This document shows, piece by piece, positions 17,899-28,454 of a DNA stretch of 64,000 nucleotides. How positions within the stretch are numbered: position 1 is the first letter of the stretch; each line of letters starts with the position of its first letter. The DNA comes from DATFVA01 sp963800255 (lineage in GTDB: Bacteria > Bacteroidota > Ignavibacteria > Ignavibacteriales > Ignavibacteriaceae). The stretch is taken from assembly GCA_963800255.1 (NCBI GenBank), contig CAWDAK010000008.1, positions 248,001 through 312,000 on the forward strand, written 5' to 3'. The position numbers and the translations under genes were made by a program. The notes under the pieces were generated by a model. That model had not been told where the DNA came from and ran no database searches. It saw only the letters and a list, made by a program, of their open reading frames with translations.

Positions 17899-20373
17899 TT
17901 AAAGGATACTTTGGGGATCCATATCGTAGATTAATTTCACATCGCGGAAGCGGGATTTTCTGTTGAACTCAGAGAAGGAATCAAGAACAGCTTTCCTTAG
18001 TATTTTACTACCGGGATCGGTTTCTTTTGAACTTTTAATCAGGATCTGAAAGCGGTACTGCCCTTTTAACCTCGCAATTACGGCCGGAGCAGCCGGTGTT
18101 ATCTTCAGGTGCTTTTTATACCTGCTTAACTGAATATAAAAATCCTCAGCCGCTCCCCTTGCCTTCTCTTCGATTTTATCTTTAGTTTCAATGAGGCAAA
18201 GTCTTGTAAATGGAGGGTAACCCATCCGTTCCCTGTCAAAGATCTCTTTTGAATAAAAACCGGCATAATCGTTCATCAGTACTTTCTGCAAGGTGAAATG
18301 TTTCTCGTTCTGTGTCTGGATTATTACTTCTCCCGCAACTTTACTCCTTCCAGCTCTGCCTGAAACCTGGGTGAGGAGCTGAAAGGTTCTTTCATCTGCC
18401 CTGAAATCAGGAAGCCACAGGGTAGTTTCTGCAGAAATAACACCTACAAGTGTAACCCTGGAGAAATCCAGTCCTTTCGAAACCATCTGGGTGCCGACAA
18501 GTATATCGATCTCCCCGTTACCGAATTTCTGCAGGATATTGCTAAGTGCATTCTTTTTATTAATCGAGTCGGAATCAATCCTTCTTACACCAGCGTTTGG
18601 AAAATAATATTCAATCTCATCTTCCACTCTCTCGGTACCTGATCCAAAGTATTTTATATTAAGCGAGCCGCAGTGTGTGCAGGCTTCAGGCACTTTTTTT
18701 ATTAGTCCGCAGTAATGGCACTGCAAAGTATTTTTATTTATATGATAGACCATCGGAACTGAACAGTTATCACAGGATTCTATCTCTCCGCAGTCTTCAC
18801 AGTATATCTGTGTTGAGAACCCCCTCCTGTTCTGTAGAATGATCACTCCTTCTTTTTTCTTTAAACGATCAGCTATATGATCAATTAGTACCTGGGAGAA
18901 TACATTCTCCATCTTCTTCTTCTTTCGCTCAACAGAGAGATTAACCAGGCGTATTACCGGCAGTTTGGCATTATCGATTCTTTCCGGGAGACCGAGCAGT
19001 TTGTACTTGCCCGCTTTTGCATTGTACATGCTTTCAATAGAGGGAGTGGCTGAACCAAGCAGCACAGGACAGCCGAATATCTGGGCCATTACCACGGCGG
19101 CATCACGGGCCTGGTAACGCGGAGACGAATCATACTGTTTATAGCTGGAATCGTGTTCTTCATCTACTATTATCAATCCCGGATTCTGTAAAGGGGCAAA
19201 CAAAGCTGAACGCGCCCCGATTATAACTCTCGCTTTTCCTTTTAGAATCTTTCTCCACGAGTCATACCTTTCACCATCAGACATCCGGCTGTGCTGAACC
19301 GAAATAATATCACCAAAGTTATTATACATCCTGGATGTCATCTGGGGAGTCAGTGAGATTTCAGGGACAAGTATTAAAGCGGATTTTTTCTGTGCAAGCA
19401 CTTTTTTAACAAGTTCAATATAAACCTGCGTCTTGCCGCTGCCCGTTACTCCATGCAGCAGGTAAGCAGCAAATATGGCAGGTTCAAGGGCTTCTGCCAC
19501 GGTATCAATTACTTTCTGCTGGGCTTCTGTAGGTATAAGATCCCGGAATTTTTCCTTATAGGTTTCAATATAATCCCGGTTAACCTCTTTGTCATAAATC
19601 TCTATGAATCCCTTTTTCTGAAGCGAATCAGTTGAGGATGATGAGGCCTCGGCTTTTTTCAGCAGGTAATTCAGGGGAACTACCTTATTCTTCCTGTTTA
19701 TAAGCTCCAGAAGAATTTTAACCTGTTTCGGCGACCTGGATTCAACTTCAGGAAATCCCGCATAAACTTCTCCTATGCTCATCGCAAGGCGAACAAACTT
19801 TTCCTTCTTCACCTTGATCCGTGCCGCTCCTACTTCATCAAGCACGGTAACAGCTCCCTCGCTTTCCAGTGAACGGACAGCCGAATAAATATTTTTCCTG
19901 CCCGTCACCTTCTGAAGGTATCTGAAATTCACTTCTTCACGGCTGCATAATTCTTCCAGTATCCTGAACTTTAGCGTCCCTTTCCTTTCATTAAGAAGAA
20001 GCTTTTCACAAAAACTCTGATCTACAATAATTTTTCTTTTTGATTCTATATCAACCCCTGAGGGTATACCCAGCTTAAGTGCCTCACCGTAGGATGACAG
20101 GTAATAGTCCGACAGCCATTCATAAAACTTTAACGATTTTCTGGAGAAAATCGGACTTTCATCAGGGATGTCAGAGATAGGTTTTATTTTTTCTGCAGCT
20201 TCTTTATCAAGAGGATTGGTATCAGAAACATCAATTATAACACCCGTCAGCACTCGCCTGCCGAACGGTGCAACCGCTCTCGCACCTGCCCTGGCCAGTG
20301 GTCTGAATTCTTCAGGGACAGAATAAGTGAATGAATTTCTGAAAGGTAAAGGAAAAACAAGTTGAACAAACAT
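17899..20373 (-). CDS. priA: Primosomal protein N' (replication restart helicase PriA)
   Basis: PriA is a 3'-5' DNA helicase that reloads the replisome at stalled forks. The 824-residue product has the N-terminal fork-binding domain (FVQLVFPLPFRNSFTYSVP), Walker A LHGVTGSGKTQVYIELV near residue 310, the DEEH box in IIVDEEHDSSYKQYD, and the eight-cysteine zinc region (CEDCGEIESCDNC, then CHYCG and CTHCG) inserted in the helicase core at about residues 530-570. Length is normal. The lipoprotein gene upstream on the same strand ends 24 bases before this start, so the two may be cotranscribed. Confidence 0.95.
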   Translation of the reverse strand: MFVQLVFPLPFRNSFTYSVPEEFRPLARAGARAVAPFGRRVLTGVIIDVSDTNPLDKEAAEKIKPISDIPDESPIFSRKSLKFYEWLSDYYLSSYGEALKLGIPSGVDIESKRKIIVDQSFCEKLLLNERKGTLKFRILEELCSREEVNFRYLQKVTGRKNIYSAVRSLESEGAVTVLDEVGAARIKVKKEKFVRLAMSIGEVYAGFPEVESRSPKQVKILLELINRKNKVVPLNYLLKKAEASSSSTDSLQKKGFIEIYDKEVNRDYIETYKEKFRDLIPTEAQQKVIDTVAEALEPAIFAAYLLHGVTGSGKTQVYIELVKKVLAQKKSALILVPEISLTPQMTSRMYNNFGDIISVQHSRMSDGERYDSWRKILKGKARVIIGARSALFAPLQNPGLIIVDEEHDSSYKQYDSSPRYQARDAAVVMAQIFGCPVLLGSATPSIESMYNAKAGKYKLLGLPERIDNAKLPVIRLVNLSVERKKKKMENVFSQVLIDHIADRLKKKEGVIILQNRRGFSTQIYCEDCGEIESCDNCSVPMVYHINKNTLQCHYCGLIKKVPEACTHCGSLNIKYFGSGTERVEDEIEYYFPNAGVRRIDSDSINKKNALSNILQKFGNGEIDILVGTQMVSKGLDFSRVTLVGVISAETTLWLPDFRADERTFQLLTQVSGRAGRSKVAGEVIIQTQNEKHFTLQKVLMNDYAGFYSKEIFDRERMGYPPFTRLCLIETKDKIEEKARGAAEDFYIQLSRYKKHLKITPAAPAVIARLKGQYRFQILIKSSKETDPGSKILRKAVLDSFSEFNRKSRFRDVKLIYDMDPQSIL

Positions 20374-20397
20374 ATTATGTAAAATAGAGAACAGCCT

Positions 20398-20940
20398 TTA
20401 TTCAGGTTTATAATATGGACCGAGCATTCTGTAAGAATTACCTTTAAAGGTGTTGCTGAGGATCTCAAATCTTAAAGTTTTCATCGACTTATCCCATAAG
20501 ATCCTTTTCCGGTCTTTTGAAGTTATAATTTCTCCGTTGGTGGAAATAACACTGTCTGTCGGCTCAAGTGTTAGGTAAAAAAATCCCGCATCATGCTGCA
20601 TATTTTCCACGCTTGTTATGGAATTAAATGAATACACAACATTAGCATCAAGAGTATCGCCCGAAGCATGAAGTTCCCTGGATTGTATAGTCTTACCTTC
20701 CTGTTTCATCGACTGCAGGAAATCATTACTTTTCAATGCGAACTGGAATATATTCTGTTTATCGGTTTCAAAATCCTTATCGTTAGCAGCATCTGATCTT
20801 AAATCATAAAGATGTACAACAGCAGTGCCTTTGTCAGGTGTTTCAAGGTTAATTTCATATGAAACTTTATAAAAATCGATGCAGCCTGAAAGACTGAAAA
20901 CAAGTGATAATCCTGCAATAGTTAAAAACCAGGTCCTCAT
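20398..20940 (-). CDS. Small lipoprotein, function unknown
   Basis: The 180-residue product has a signal peptide with lipobox SLSGC (Cys at residue 20). The mature region contains antiparallel-like beta strands (YEINLETPDKGTAVVHLYDL) and no known motif. It lies just upstream of priA on the same strand and is probably cotranscribed with it. It is likely attached to the outer or inner membrane. Confidence 0.7.
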   Translation of the reverse strand: MRTWFLTIAGLSLVFSLSGCIDFYKVSYEINLETPDKGTAVVHLYDLRSDAANDKDFETDKQNIFQFALKSNDFLQSMKQEGKTIQSRELHASGDTLDANVVYSFNSITSVENMQHDAGFFYLTLEPTDSVISTNGEIITSKDRKRILWDKSMKTLRFEILSNTFKGNSYRMLGPYYKPE

Positions 20941-21063
20941 AACAGGCTCCTCTAAAATTCAAGTGTTATTAAATGAATATACTGCCTCGTTCGTGTCCAT
21001 TTCAAACTGATTTAAACCATCTTTTGTTATTTTAATGTTATTCTTTCTATAAATTTACAATAA

Positions 21064-22071
21064 ATGGTTGACAAAACATTAAGACAGCTCAGGTTCGGAC
21101 TTGCAATCCTGTTTTTTACGATAGTTACAGGAACTGCAGGCTATATGATCATTGAAAAGTGGCATATTCTTGATGCAATTTACATGACAATGATCACTAT
21201 TTCCACAACCGGATTCGCTGAAACACACCCGCTCTCTCAGCCCGGAAGACTATTCACTATAATTTTAATCATTATGGGTATAGGTTCGATTGCATATACC
21301 GGAGGAAGGGCTGCACAGCTAGCATTTGAAACCCAAATATACAGGAGGAGGAAGATGAGTAAGAAGGTTGAACAGCTTGAAAATCACTATATCGTTTGCG
21401 GCTATGGAAGAATGGGAAAGTTCATTTGTGATGAGCTTACTGAAGCAAAAGTTGATTTCGTAGTTATCGAAAATGATTCCGAAAAAATTGATAAGCTCAT
21501 GAGCCGCGGGTTAATGTTTGTTAATGGGGATGCAACCAGTGATGAAGTACTTATCTCAGCCAAAATAAAGAAAGCAAAAGGACTGGTGGCTGTACTTTCG
21601 TCAGATGCGGAAAATGTTTTTGCAACTTTATCATCAAAAGTGCTCAATCCTGATATATACATAGTAGCAAGAGCAGTAGAGGAAGAGACGGAATCAAAAC
21701 TTATGAAAGCAGGCGCCAGCCGGGTAGTAAAACCTTATGAGATCGGCGGTACCCGTATGGCTGAATTGCTTATCCGTCCGGGAGTTATTGAGTTTATCGA
21801 CAGTATTGCAAGAGAAAAAAATGTCGACTTAAATATAGAAGAGGTGATTGTTCACCCTGATTCAACACTGGTAAATAAGACTCTTAACGAACTTCCAATC
21901 AGGAAAGAGATGAACATCATTATTGTTTCTATTTATAAAAAATCAGGTAAGTTCATTTACAATCCGTTGTCGTCCTCCAGAATTGAACCGGGAGATAAAC
22001 TTATTGCTATAGGCGAAAATACCAGCCTTCAAAAGCTGAATAAAATGTGCCTTACTGAAAATCTTGACTAG
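21064..22071 (+). CDS. Potassium channel with TrkA-N and TrkA-C domains
   Basis: The 335-residue product has two transmembrane helices (about 10-30 and 68-90) flanking a pore loop, then a Rossmann RCK/TrkA-N domain (HYIVCGYGRMGKFICDEL, GxGxxG near residue 118) and a TrkA-C domain from about 255. This is the MthK/Kch-like channel layout, gated by ligand binding to the RCK domain. The selectivity filter reads TTGFAE, where most K+ channels have TVGYGD or TVGFGE, so the second filter glycine is replaced by alanine. Ion selectivity is therefore uncertain. Its stop overlaps the convergent LD-carboxypeptidase gene by four bases (shared CTAG). Confidence 0.85.
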   Translation: MVDKTLRQLRFGLAILFFTIVTGTAGYMIIEKWHILDAIYMTMITISTTGFAETHPLSQPGRLFTIILIIMGIGSIAYTGGRAAQLAFETQIYRRRKMSKKVEQLENHYIVCGYGRMGKFICDELTEAKVDFVVIENDSEKIDKLMSRGLMFVNGDATSDEVLISAKIKKAKGLVAVLSSDAENVFATLSSKVLNPDIYIVARAVEEETESKLMKAGASRVVKPYEIGGTRMAELLIRPGVIEFIDSIAREKNVDLNIEEVIVHPDSTLVNKTLNELPIRKEMNIIIVSIYKKSGKFIYNPLSSSRIEPGDKLIAIGENTSLQKLNKMCLTENLD

Positions 22072-23108
22072 ACGACAGCACTTTCCAGTAAAGTGACTGT
22101 CTGCTTTGTAGAGTCAAGCTCAGCCTTTATTCCTACCGGAAGAACAAATTTATTTTTTACATGTCCAAATGACATCCCGTATACAACAGGGATATTAAGA
22201 TCAGCAAGCCTGTTCTTAAGAACCTCCTGAAGGGTGAATGAAGTATCAAAGGATGATTTTTCCGAAGGTCTGCAGTCCTTAAACACCCCGAGAGCAATTC
22301 CTGAAGCTCCCTCAAATTTACCGGCCATCCTCATCTGTGTAAGCATTCTGTCAATTCTGTAAGGGTCCTCCGACATTTCCTCAAGGAAAATTATTTTGCT
22401 TCTTGTATCAATATCATATGGTGTACCGATCAATGAGACAACAACTGATAAATTACCTCCTATCAATTCTCCCCTTGCAATTCCATCCCGGATGGTTATT
22501 GCTCTAAATTCTTCATCAGGGGATTCAGGAGAAGGATTACGCAGTTCTAGTTTATCTTCCGGATCCATTAAAGTTTTCTTCAAATATTCAATAGTGAAAT
22601 CATTGTAGGTGGAAGTGCCTACCGCACCATGGAAGCACACCAATCCGGTTTCTTTATGAATTCCGTAAAGAAGAGACGTAATATCGCTGTATCCAATTAG
22701 TACCTTTGGGTTTGTACTAATAACGTTATAATTAAGCAGGGGTAAAACCCTGGTGCATCCGTAGCCGCCCCGGGCACAAATTATACCATTAACATCATCC
22801 CGATAGAACATCTGGTTTACATCAGAAGCCCTCTGCTTGTCGGGTCCGGAGAAGTAACCATTTCTCGAGAGGATGGAATTATTATAAACAACATTAAAAC
22901 CAAGTTCATTAAGATTTTTAATCGAATCATTCAGCTGCTGTCCGTCAATATAACTGCCGGGAGCAATGAGTCCCAGCGTATCTCCACTTTTCAGCCGCGG
23001 GGGTTTAATTCGCTCTACAGGGGACAGTTTGGGGAATAGGCTGCCTAGTGGTAAGGCTGAAGCGGCGGCGGCAAGTCCTGCCGCCTTTAAAAAGTTCTTT
23101 CTCTTCAT
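22068..23108 (-). CDS. LD-carboxypeptidase, peptidase family S66
   Basis: Cleaves the terminal D-Ala from the tetrapeptide of peptidoglycan during recycling or remodelling. The 346-residue protein has an N-terminal signal with KRKNFLKAAGLAAAASALP, a Tat-like or short Sec signal, so it may be exported, unlike cytoplasmic LdcA. Family features include the nucleophile motif GYSDIT near residue 142, the acidic segment IIFLEEMSEDPYRID near 247, and the His segment FGHVKNKFVLPVG near 317. The start ATG follows directly on the TAA of the acyl-CoA synthetase gene upstream, indicating coupling. Confidence 0.85.
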   Translation of the reverse strand: MKRKNFLKAAGLAAAASALPLGSLFPKLSPVERIKPPRLKSGDTLGLIAPGSYIDGQQLNDSIKNLNELGFNVVYNNSILSRNGYFSGPDKQRASDVNQMFYRDDVNGIICARGGYGCTRVLPLLNYNVISTNPKVLIGYSDITSLLYGIHKETGLVCFHGAVGTSTYNDFTIEYLKKTLMDPEDKLELRNPSPESPDEEFRAITIRDGIARGELIGGNLSVVVSLIGTPYDIDTRSKIIFLEEMSEDPYRIDRMLTQMRMAGKFEGASGIALGVFKDCRPSEKSSFDTSFTLQEVLKNRLADLNIPVVYGMSFGHVKNKFVLPVGIKAELDSTKQTVTLLESAVV

Positions 23109-25166
23109 TTAATCGACTTTAATCCTGATATCGACTGCGTATAGTTCATTATTTTCATCCACAATAAGCGGGTTCAGATCGCATTCGCTTATGTTTTCGT
23201 TATCGAGCATCATTTGGGCAGCAGAAAGAATCACATCTTTAATTCTCTGAATATCAGCCGGTTCTTCCCCTCTTACACCGCGTAGTATTTTACCTATTCG
23301 GGTTTCATCTATCATCTCCAGGGCATCCTTTTCAGTCATATAAGCAGAACGCATCGAGGTATCTTCATAAACTTCCACATATTTACCGCCGGTTCCGAAC
23401 ATAATCATAGGACCGAAATCTTTATCGCGGAAACCACCAATAAGTATCTCATGCCTGGTTTTAATAAACGGCTGAATGAGAAACGATTTGATATTAATAT
23501 TTTTATTCTTAAAATCATAAAGCATTTTGTCAGCTTCGGAGATTAACTCTTCCTGCGATTTTATATTCAGCCGTACAGCATTCAATTCAGTCTTATGGAT
23601 AATCCCTTCCCCTGCTGCTTTCAGTACCACCGGAAATTTCAGGTCACTCTTTTTAAGTTCGTCGTATTCCAGGTAAAATGACCGGACCGCAGGAAGATTA
23701 TATTTTTCGGAGAGTAAAGAGATTTTATTTCCCTCAAGGAAGCCCTTCTTTTCAACCGGTAATTCTTTTTGTCCGGGTTTAGCCGGCATAAGTCTTTTTT
23801 CTTCGTTTTTCCGGGCAGAATAATAATACATATTTGACAGCACCACTGCCGGATCTTCAGGATTCCGGAAAAGAGGGAACTTATACTTTGAATTTTTTCT
23901 GTATTCCTCCCAGAACTCAGGAAGCGGCATTACTGCCTGGAGGAGCGGTTTATCGGATTTTATACTGTTGATAAGTTCGATTACAGGGAGTGCCTTAACC
24001 ATTATAGGTTCAACAAATACCGAGATAACAGCATCTACATTATCATCCTTTAAAAGCAGCTCAATTGAATCGTGATAGCCTTCAGCGGTACCGCCGGGCA
24101 GAAGATCGACAGGGTTATTTACGCTTCCTTCAGGATGAACAATTTCTCTGAGTTTCTTTTTGGTACCAGCAGTAAGTTCTGCTAATTTCAATCCGTTCTT
24201 TTCAATCGAATCAACTGCAAGAATAGCCGGTCCGCCAGCGTTAGTTATTACCGCAATTCTTTTCCCGGCGGGAAGAGGAAAATTCTCAAATCCTTTTGCA
24301 GTATTAAACAGCTGGTTCAGATCATTTGTCCTTATAAGGTTAAATTGCCTCAGAACCGAGTCAACAACTTTATCGCTGCTTCCAAGAGCTCCAGTATGAG
24401 AAGAAGCAGCTTTCATACCGCCGGCCGTTCTACCTCCTTTTAGGATTATTACAGGCTTGGTGATTTTCCCCTCAATAAACTTCCTTACGAACTTCTTACC
24501 GTCAGCAAAACTTTCAAGGTACAGAGTGATTACATTGATGTTTTCATCCCCCTGCCAGTAATCGAGGAAATCGTTCTCGCTCATATCTGCTTTATTGCCC
24601 ACACTGATGAAATGGCCAAAGCGTATATCGGTTTCTCTTAATGAATTAAGAACGGCCGCTCCTATTGCTCCGCTTTGAGAGAGAAAAGCCATTGTCCCTG
24701 TTTCCGGTCTTTCAGCAACAAAGGTAGCATTGAGTTTTATTGGACCAAAAGTATTTATAATGCCCATACAATTGGGTCCAACCATCCTGGCTCCATTCGA
24801 TTTCACCAGTTGTACCAGATGTACTTCCTTATCTGCTCCCTCTTCACCTGTTTCTTTGAATCCGGCAGTTATAAGTATTATTGAAGTAACTTTTTTGTCG
24901 AGTAATTGCTGAATAGTTTCTTCAACGAACTGCTTCGGTACCATTACAATTGCAAGATCAATATCTTCCTTAATATCAGGAACAGACGGATGGCATTTCG
25001 TTCCCAGGATTTCTTCAGTCTTGGGATTTACTAAAAATAATTTTCCCGTATAGCCGTATGTCTTTACACAGCTTGTTAATTCGTAGCCAAGGTTTCCCTT
25101 TTTCCCGGATGCTCCTACAATACAGAGCGACCCGGGATAAAAAAATTTATTAATGACAGATTCCAT
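23109..25166 (-). CDS. ADP-forming acetate/acyl-CoA ligase, fused alpha-beta
   Basis: Converts acetyl- or another acyl-CoA, ADP and phosphate to the acid, ATP and CoA, conserving energy during fermentation of sugars or amino acids. The 685-residue protein has a CoA-binding domain (PGSLCIVGASGKKGNLGYEL near residue 11), a succinyl-CoA-ligase-like domain with the phospho-His motif AASSHTGALGSS near 255, and a C-terminal ATP-grasp domain from about 470 (PVVLKAAGEGIIHKTE). The alpha-beta fusion is normal for bacterial Acd. With tryptophanase in the same window it fits amino-acid fermentation. Substrate range cannot be told from sequence. Confidence 0.88.
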   Translation of the reverse strand: MESVINKFFYPGSLCIVGASGKKGNLGYELTSCVKTYGYTGKLFLVNPKTEEILGTKCHPSVPDIKEDIDLAIVMVPKQFVEETIQQLLDKKVTSIILITAGFKETGEEGADKEVHLVQLVKSNGARMVGPNCMGIINTFGPIKLNATFVAERPETGTMAFLSQSGAIGAAVLNSLRETDIRFGHFISVGNKADMSENDFLDYWQGDENINVITLYLESFADGKKFVRKFIEGKITKPVIILKGGRTAGGMKAASSHTGALGSSDKVVDSVLRQFNLIRTNDLNQLFNTAKGFENFPLPAGKRIAVITNAGGPAILAVDSIEKNGLKLAELTAGTKKKLREIVHPEGSVNNPVDLLPGGTAEGYHDSIELLLKDDNVDAVISVFVEPIMVKALPVIELINSIKSDKPLLQAVMPLPEFWEEYRKNSKYKFPLFRNPEDPAVVLSNMYYYSARKNEEKRLMPAKPGQKELPVEKKGFLEGNKISLLSEKYNLPAVRSFYLEYDELKKSDLKFPVVLKAAGEGIIHKTELNAVRLNIKSQEELISEADKMLYDFKNKNINIKSFLIQPFIKTRHEILIGGFRDKDFGPMIMFGTGGKYVEVYEDTSMRSAYMTEKDALEMIDETRIGKILRGVRGEEPADIQRIKDVILSAAQMMLDNENISECDLNPLIVDENNELYAVDIRIKVD

Positions 25167-25293
25167 AGAATCCCCTAAATGAATAAAATAATTTCTTCAA
25201 AATTACAATAATTGAAAGTTTTTCCCTAAAAACCGGTCGTAATCTCCCCCATTCTGCGTGATTATTGTGAGAAAATTGTGAGGTATATTTAAT

Positions 25294-28200
25294 ATGAAAT
25301 ATATATCTTCAGATTATTCCATTAACCGGTTAGCAAAAAGAAGATCAGTGAGTTCAATAAAAATGAAATCCGGACTTTTAATATTAATAACATTACTCTG
25401 CACTGCATATTCCTTACCGGGGAAAATGACGGGGAATATTAGATTTGAACACCTTTCGCTTGATGAAGGGGCTGCATTAAATCTTACTTATTGTATGATG
25501 CAGGATCATAAAGGTTTTTTGTGGTTTGGAACGATGTACGGACTGGTAAAATATGACGGCAGAGATTATAAGGTTTATAAGAACAATCCTGAAGACCCTA
25601 ATTCCATTTCTTTTGATGATATCATCACCCTTTACGAGGATTCAGACAATAATATCTGGATAGGCACCTGGGGAGGTGGATTAAATAAACTGGAACCGGA
25701 AACCGGAAAGTTCACCAGGTTTTTAAATGATGACAGGGTAAAGAATGGAATTTCAGATAATATAATATGGTCGATATGTGAAGACAATAAAGGAAATTTA
25801 TGGCTGGGTACCGAAACATCAGGGGTAGATAAATATATCCCGGGCAAGCACCTTTTTGTTTCATACACTCATAATCCGGATGAACCAAAAAGTTTCCCGG
25901 GTGATCATGTCAGGTATATCTATAAGGATCAGGATGGCACTCTCTGGTTTTGCAGCAGAACCGGTTTGCTAAAGTATGATGAGAATTCCGACTCATTCGT
26001 ATCTATTAAAAGCCCGGATAATATTTCTGTAAACACTGTAATAGAGGATGAAAACGGAACACTCTGGATTGGTACTTCCGGTGGTGTTTACGTTCTTGAT
26101 AAAACTGAGCGTAAGTTTATAAAAAAGGACTACCCTGATCTTAATGATAAGTTCATCTATACTTTCTGCATAAGGGAAAATCAGGTATGGATTGGAACAA
26201 ACCTCGGACTTTATAAAATAAATCCTGAAACGGATGAAATAACGGGTTACCGGGCTGATCAGGGAGATCCTGGATCTTTATCCGGAGATAATATACTGAA
26301 CCTGGCAGCGGGCAGTTCGGGTATACTCTGGATAAATTCTTACGGCGACGGGATGAATAAATTAAGGGATACTCCTTCAAGGTTTACATCTTTTAATAAC
26401 CAGCCTGGCAATCTTAAAAGTATCAGCAGCAGTATTGTTACCTCGTTCTGTGCTGATGAAAAGGATTTTGTATGGGTAGGAACCCGGGATGGACTTAATA
26501 AATTTAATAAACAGGAAAAGACATTTGAAAGGTTTTACATTGAAGGCCGTTCTGAAAACAGAATTACTTCCCTGCTCTCTGACGGTAATTTTATATGGAC
26601 AGGTACTGTTAAAGGCCTGAAGTTATTCGATAAGACAACACGGAAATTCAAACAGCCGCCTGCTGAATTCGACGCAAACAAAGCGCTGAACAACGCTTAC
26701 ATTAATTCTATTATTATGGTAAATGGCCGGATATTTATCGGAACTTCCGGCTATGGTTTACTTATCTATTCACCTGGTTCCGGATCGCTGGATAACTATG
26801 GTTCAAAACAGTTCGGCTCCAGTAATAACCATTCGGATTATATCCTTTCTATATACAAGGATCAATTAGACAATAATATTGTCTGGATCGGGACTTACGG
26901 TGGATTAATACAAATGAATTGCAGTGATAATACATTTAGAATTTATACGCATCTTCTTACAGATAAAAAAAGTCTCAGCAATGACTACGTATTTTCAATA
27001 CTAAGAGATTCTTATGGAAGTCTTTGGGTAGGAACGGCTAATGGTTTAAATAAATCAGATAGCAGTTCCCAAACTTTTGAACACTACTTTGAAAAAGATG
27101 GTCTTCCCAATAGTGTAATAAGCTCGATAAAAGAAGATAAAAACGGGAATCTGTGGATAGGTACGAATTACGGGGTTTCACAATATAACATCTCTGCAAA
27201 TGAATTTAGAAATTATAGTAAAGAAGATGGACTTTTGAATAACTTCTACTTCAATCATTCTTCCCTGGCTGATCTTAATGGAGATATTTATCTCGGCGGC
27301 ACAAACGGCCTTGATATAATAAATACATCCCTCAGGACCGGTGAAAAATACATACCTGGAGTTTATATCACCTCGTTCAGTAAAACAAACAATAATGGAG
27401 GCCTGACGGAAATATCGGGTAATAAAGATATAAAACTTAATTACGATGAAAATTTTATAAGTATCAGGTACGTATCATTAGATTATAATAATCCCGTAAA
27501 GAACAGGTATAAATACAAGCTTGATGGTCTTGATAAAGACTGGATAGATGCTGGAAATAAAAACATAGTGAACTATACTAGTCTGCCTCCCGGAGAATAT
27601 ACTTTCAGAGTAAAAGGAAGCAGCAGCAGCGGTATATTTAATCCCAATGAAGCAGTTCTAAATTTCACCATTTTACCGCCTTTCTGGAAGACTTCCTGGT
27701 TCAATGCAGTTTTGATATGTCTGCTTATTGGATCGGTTTATTTGGTATACAGGCTGAGGGTAAGACAAAAAGTTAAGCATGCGCTCGAGATTGAAAAGAT
27801 AAAAGAAATGGAAGGTGAAAAACTACGGAGGAAAACCGCGGAGGATTTTCATGATGAACTGGGACATCGATTAACCAGAATTTCACTGTTATCGGAGATA
27901 CTAAAACGAAAAATAGGCAATAGTCCGGTTGATATTCGTGAAATACTTGATAAAATCTCGCTGAATTCATCCGAGCTTTATGAAGGAACAAAAGATTTTA
28001 TATGGGCAATCGATCCCCGGAAAGATTCTCTTTATGAATTAATTATAAGGCTGAAGGATTTCGGTGATGAATTATTTCAGGATTCGGATGTATATTTTGA
28101 GGTTAGCGGTCTGGATGAGTCACTGAAGACTCTGAACCTGACAACAGAATGGAAGAGACATCTCTCGCTGATCATTAAGGAAGGAATGAATAATGCTCTG

Positions 28201-28446
28201 AAGCATGGAATGAGTAAGAAGATCTGCATAAATTCAAGCATAAAAAATGATGAACTTGAACTTATTCTCACCGATGACGGCCGCGGATTTACACCGGAAT
28301 TGTCAGGCAAAGGTAATGGGTTAAGGAATATGAGGCAGAGAGCCGAAAAACTTTCAGCAAAAATTGAAGTGGAATCCTCACCCGGAAACGGTACAAGGAT
28401 TTTTTTCAGAGGTAAAATTCCCGGAAAGCAAATGCACTATAATTAA
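25294..28446 (+). CDS. Propeller-type sensor histidine kinase
   Basis: The 1050-residue product has a signal anchor near residues 25-42, two seven-blade propellers built from Reg_prop repeats (GFLWFGTMYGLVKYD, NIWIGTWGGGLNKLEP, LWLGTETSGVDKY and many more) at about 50-700, a Y_Y_Y domain (about 730-800), one transmembrane helix near 808-826, then a HisKA_3 dimerisation domain with phosphoacceptor DFHDELGHRLTRIS and a complete HATPase domain (N box EGMNNALKHG, then DDGRGF and GNGLRNM). Such kinases sense carbohydrate or other ligands in the periplasm. The cognate NarL-type regulator follows after eight bases. All catalytic boxes are intact. Confidence 0.9.
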   Translation: MKYISSDYSINRLAKRRSVSSIKMKSGLLILITLLCTAYSLPGKMTGNIRFEHLSLDEGAALNLTYCMMQDHKGFLWFGTMYGLVKYDGRDYKVYKNNPEDPNSISFDDIITLYEDSDNNIWIGTWGGGLNKLEPETGKFTRFLNDDRVKNGISDNIIWSICEDNKGNLWLGTETSGVDKYIPGKHLFVSYTHNPDEPKSFPGDHVRYIYKDQDGTLWFCSRTGLLKYDENSDSFVSIKSPDNISVNTVIEDENGTLWIGTSGGVYVLDKTERKFIKKDYPDLNDKFIYTFCIRENQVWIGTNLGLYKINPETDEITGYRADQGDPGSLSGDNILNLAAGSSGILWINSYGDGMNKLRDTPSRFTSFNNQPGNLKSISSSIVTSFCADEKDFVWVGTRDGLNKFNKQEKTFERFYIEGRSENRITSLLSDGNFIWTGTVKGLKLFDKTTRKFKQPPAEFDANKALNNAYINSIIMVNGRIFIGTSGYGLLIYSPGSGSLDNYGSKQFGSSNNHSDYILSIYKDQLDNNIVWIGTYGGLIQMNCSDNTFRIYTHLLTDKKSLSNDYVFSILRDSYGSLWVGTANGLNKSDSSSQTFEHYFEKDGLPNSVISSIKEDKNGNLWIGTNYGVSQYNISANEFRNYSKEDGLLNNFYFNHSSLADLNGDIYLGGTNGLDIINTSLRTGEKYIPGVYITSFSKTNNNGGLTEISGNKDIKLNYDENFISIRYVSLDYNNPVKNRYKYKLDGLDKDWIDAGNKNIVNYTSLPPGEYTFRVKGSSSSGIFNPNEAVLNFTILPPFWKTSWFNAVLICLLIGSVYLVYRLRVRQKVKHALEIEKIKEMEGEKLRRKTAEDFHDELGHRLTRISLLSEILKRKIGNSPVDIREILDKISLNSSELYEGTKDFIWAIDPRKDSLYELIIRLKDFGDELFQDSDVYFEVSGLDESLKTLNLTTEWKRHLSLIIKEGMNNALKHGMSKKICINSSIKNDELELILTDDGRGFTPELSGKGNGLRNMRQRAEKLSAKIEVESSPGNGTRIFFRGKIPGKQMHYN

Positions 28447-28454
28447 CAGAAAAT

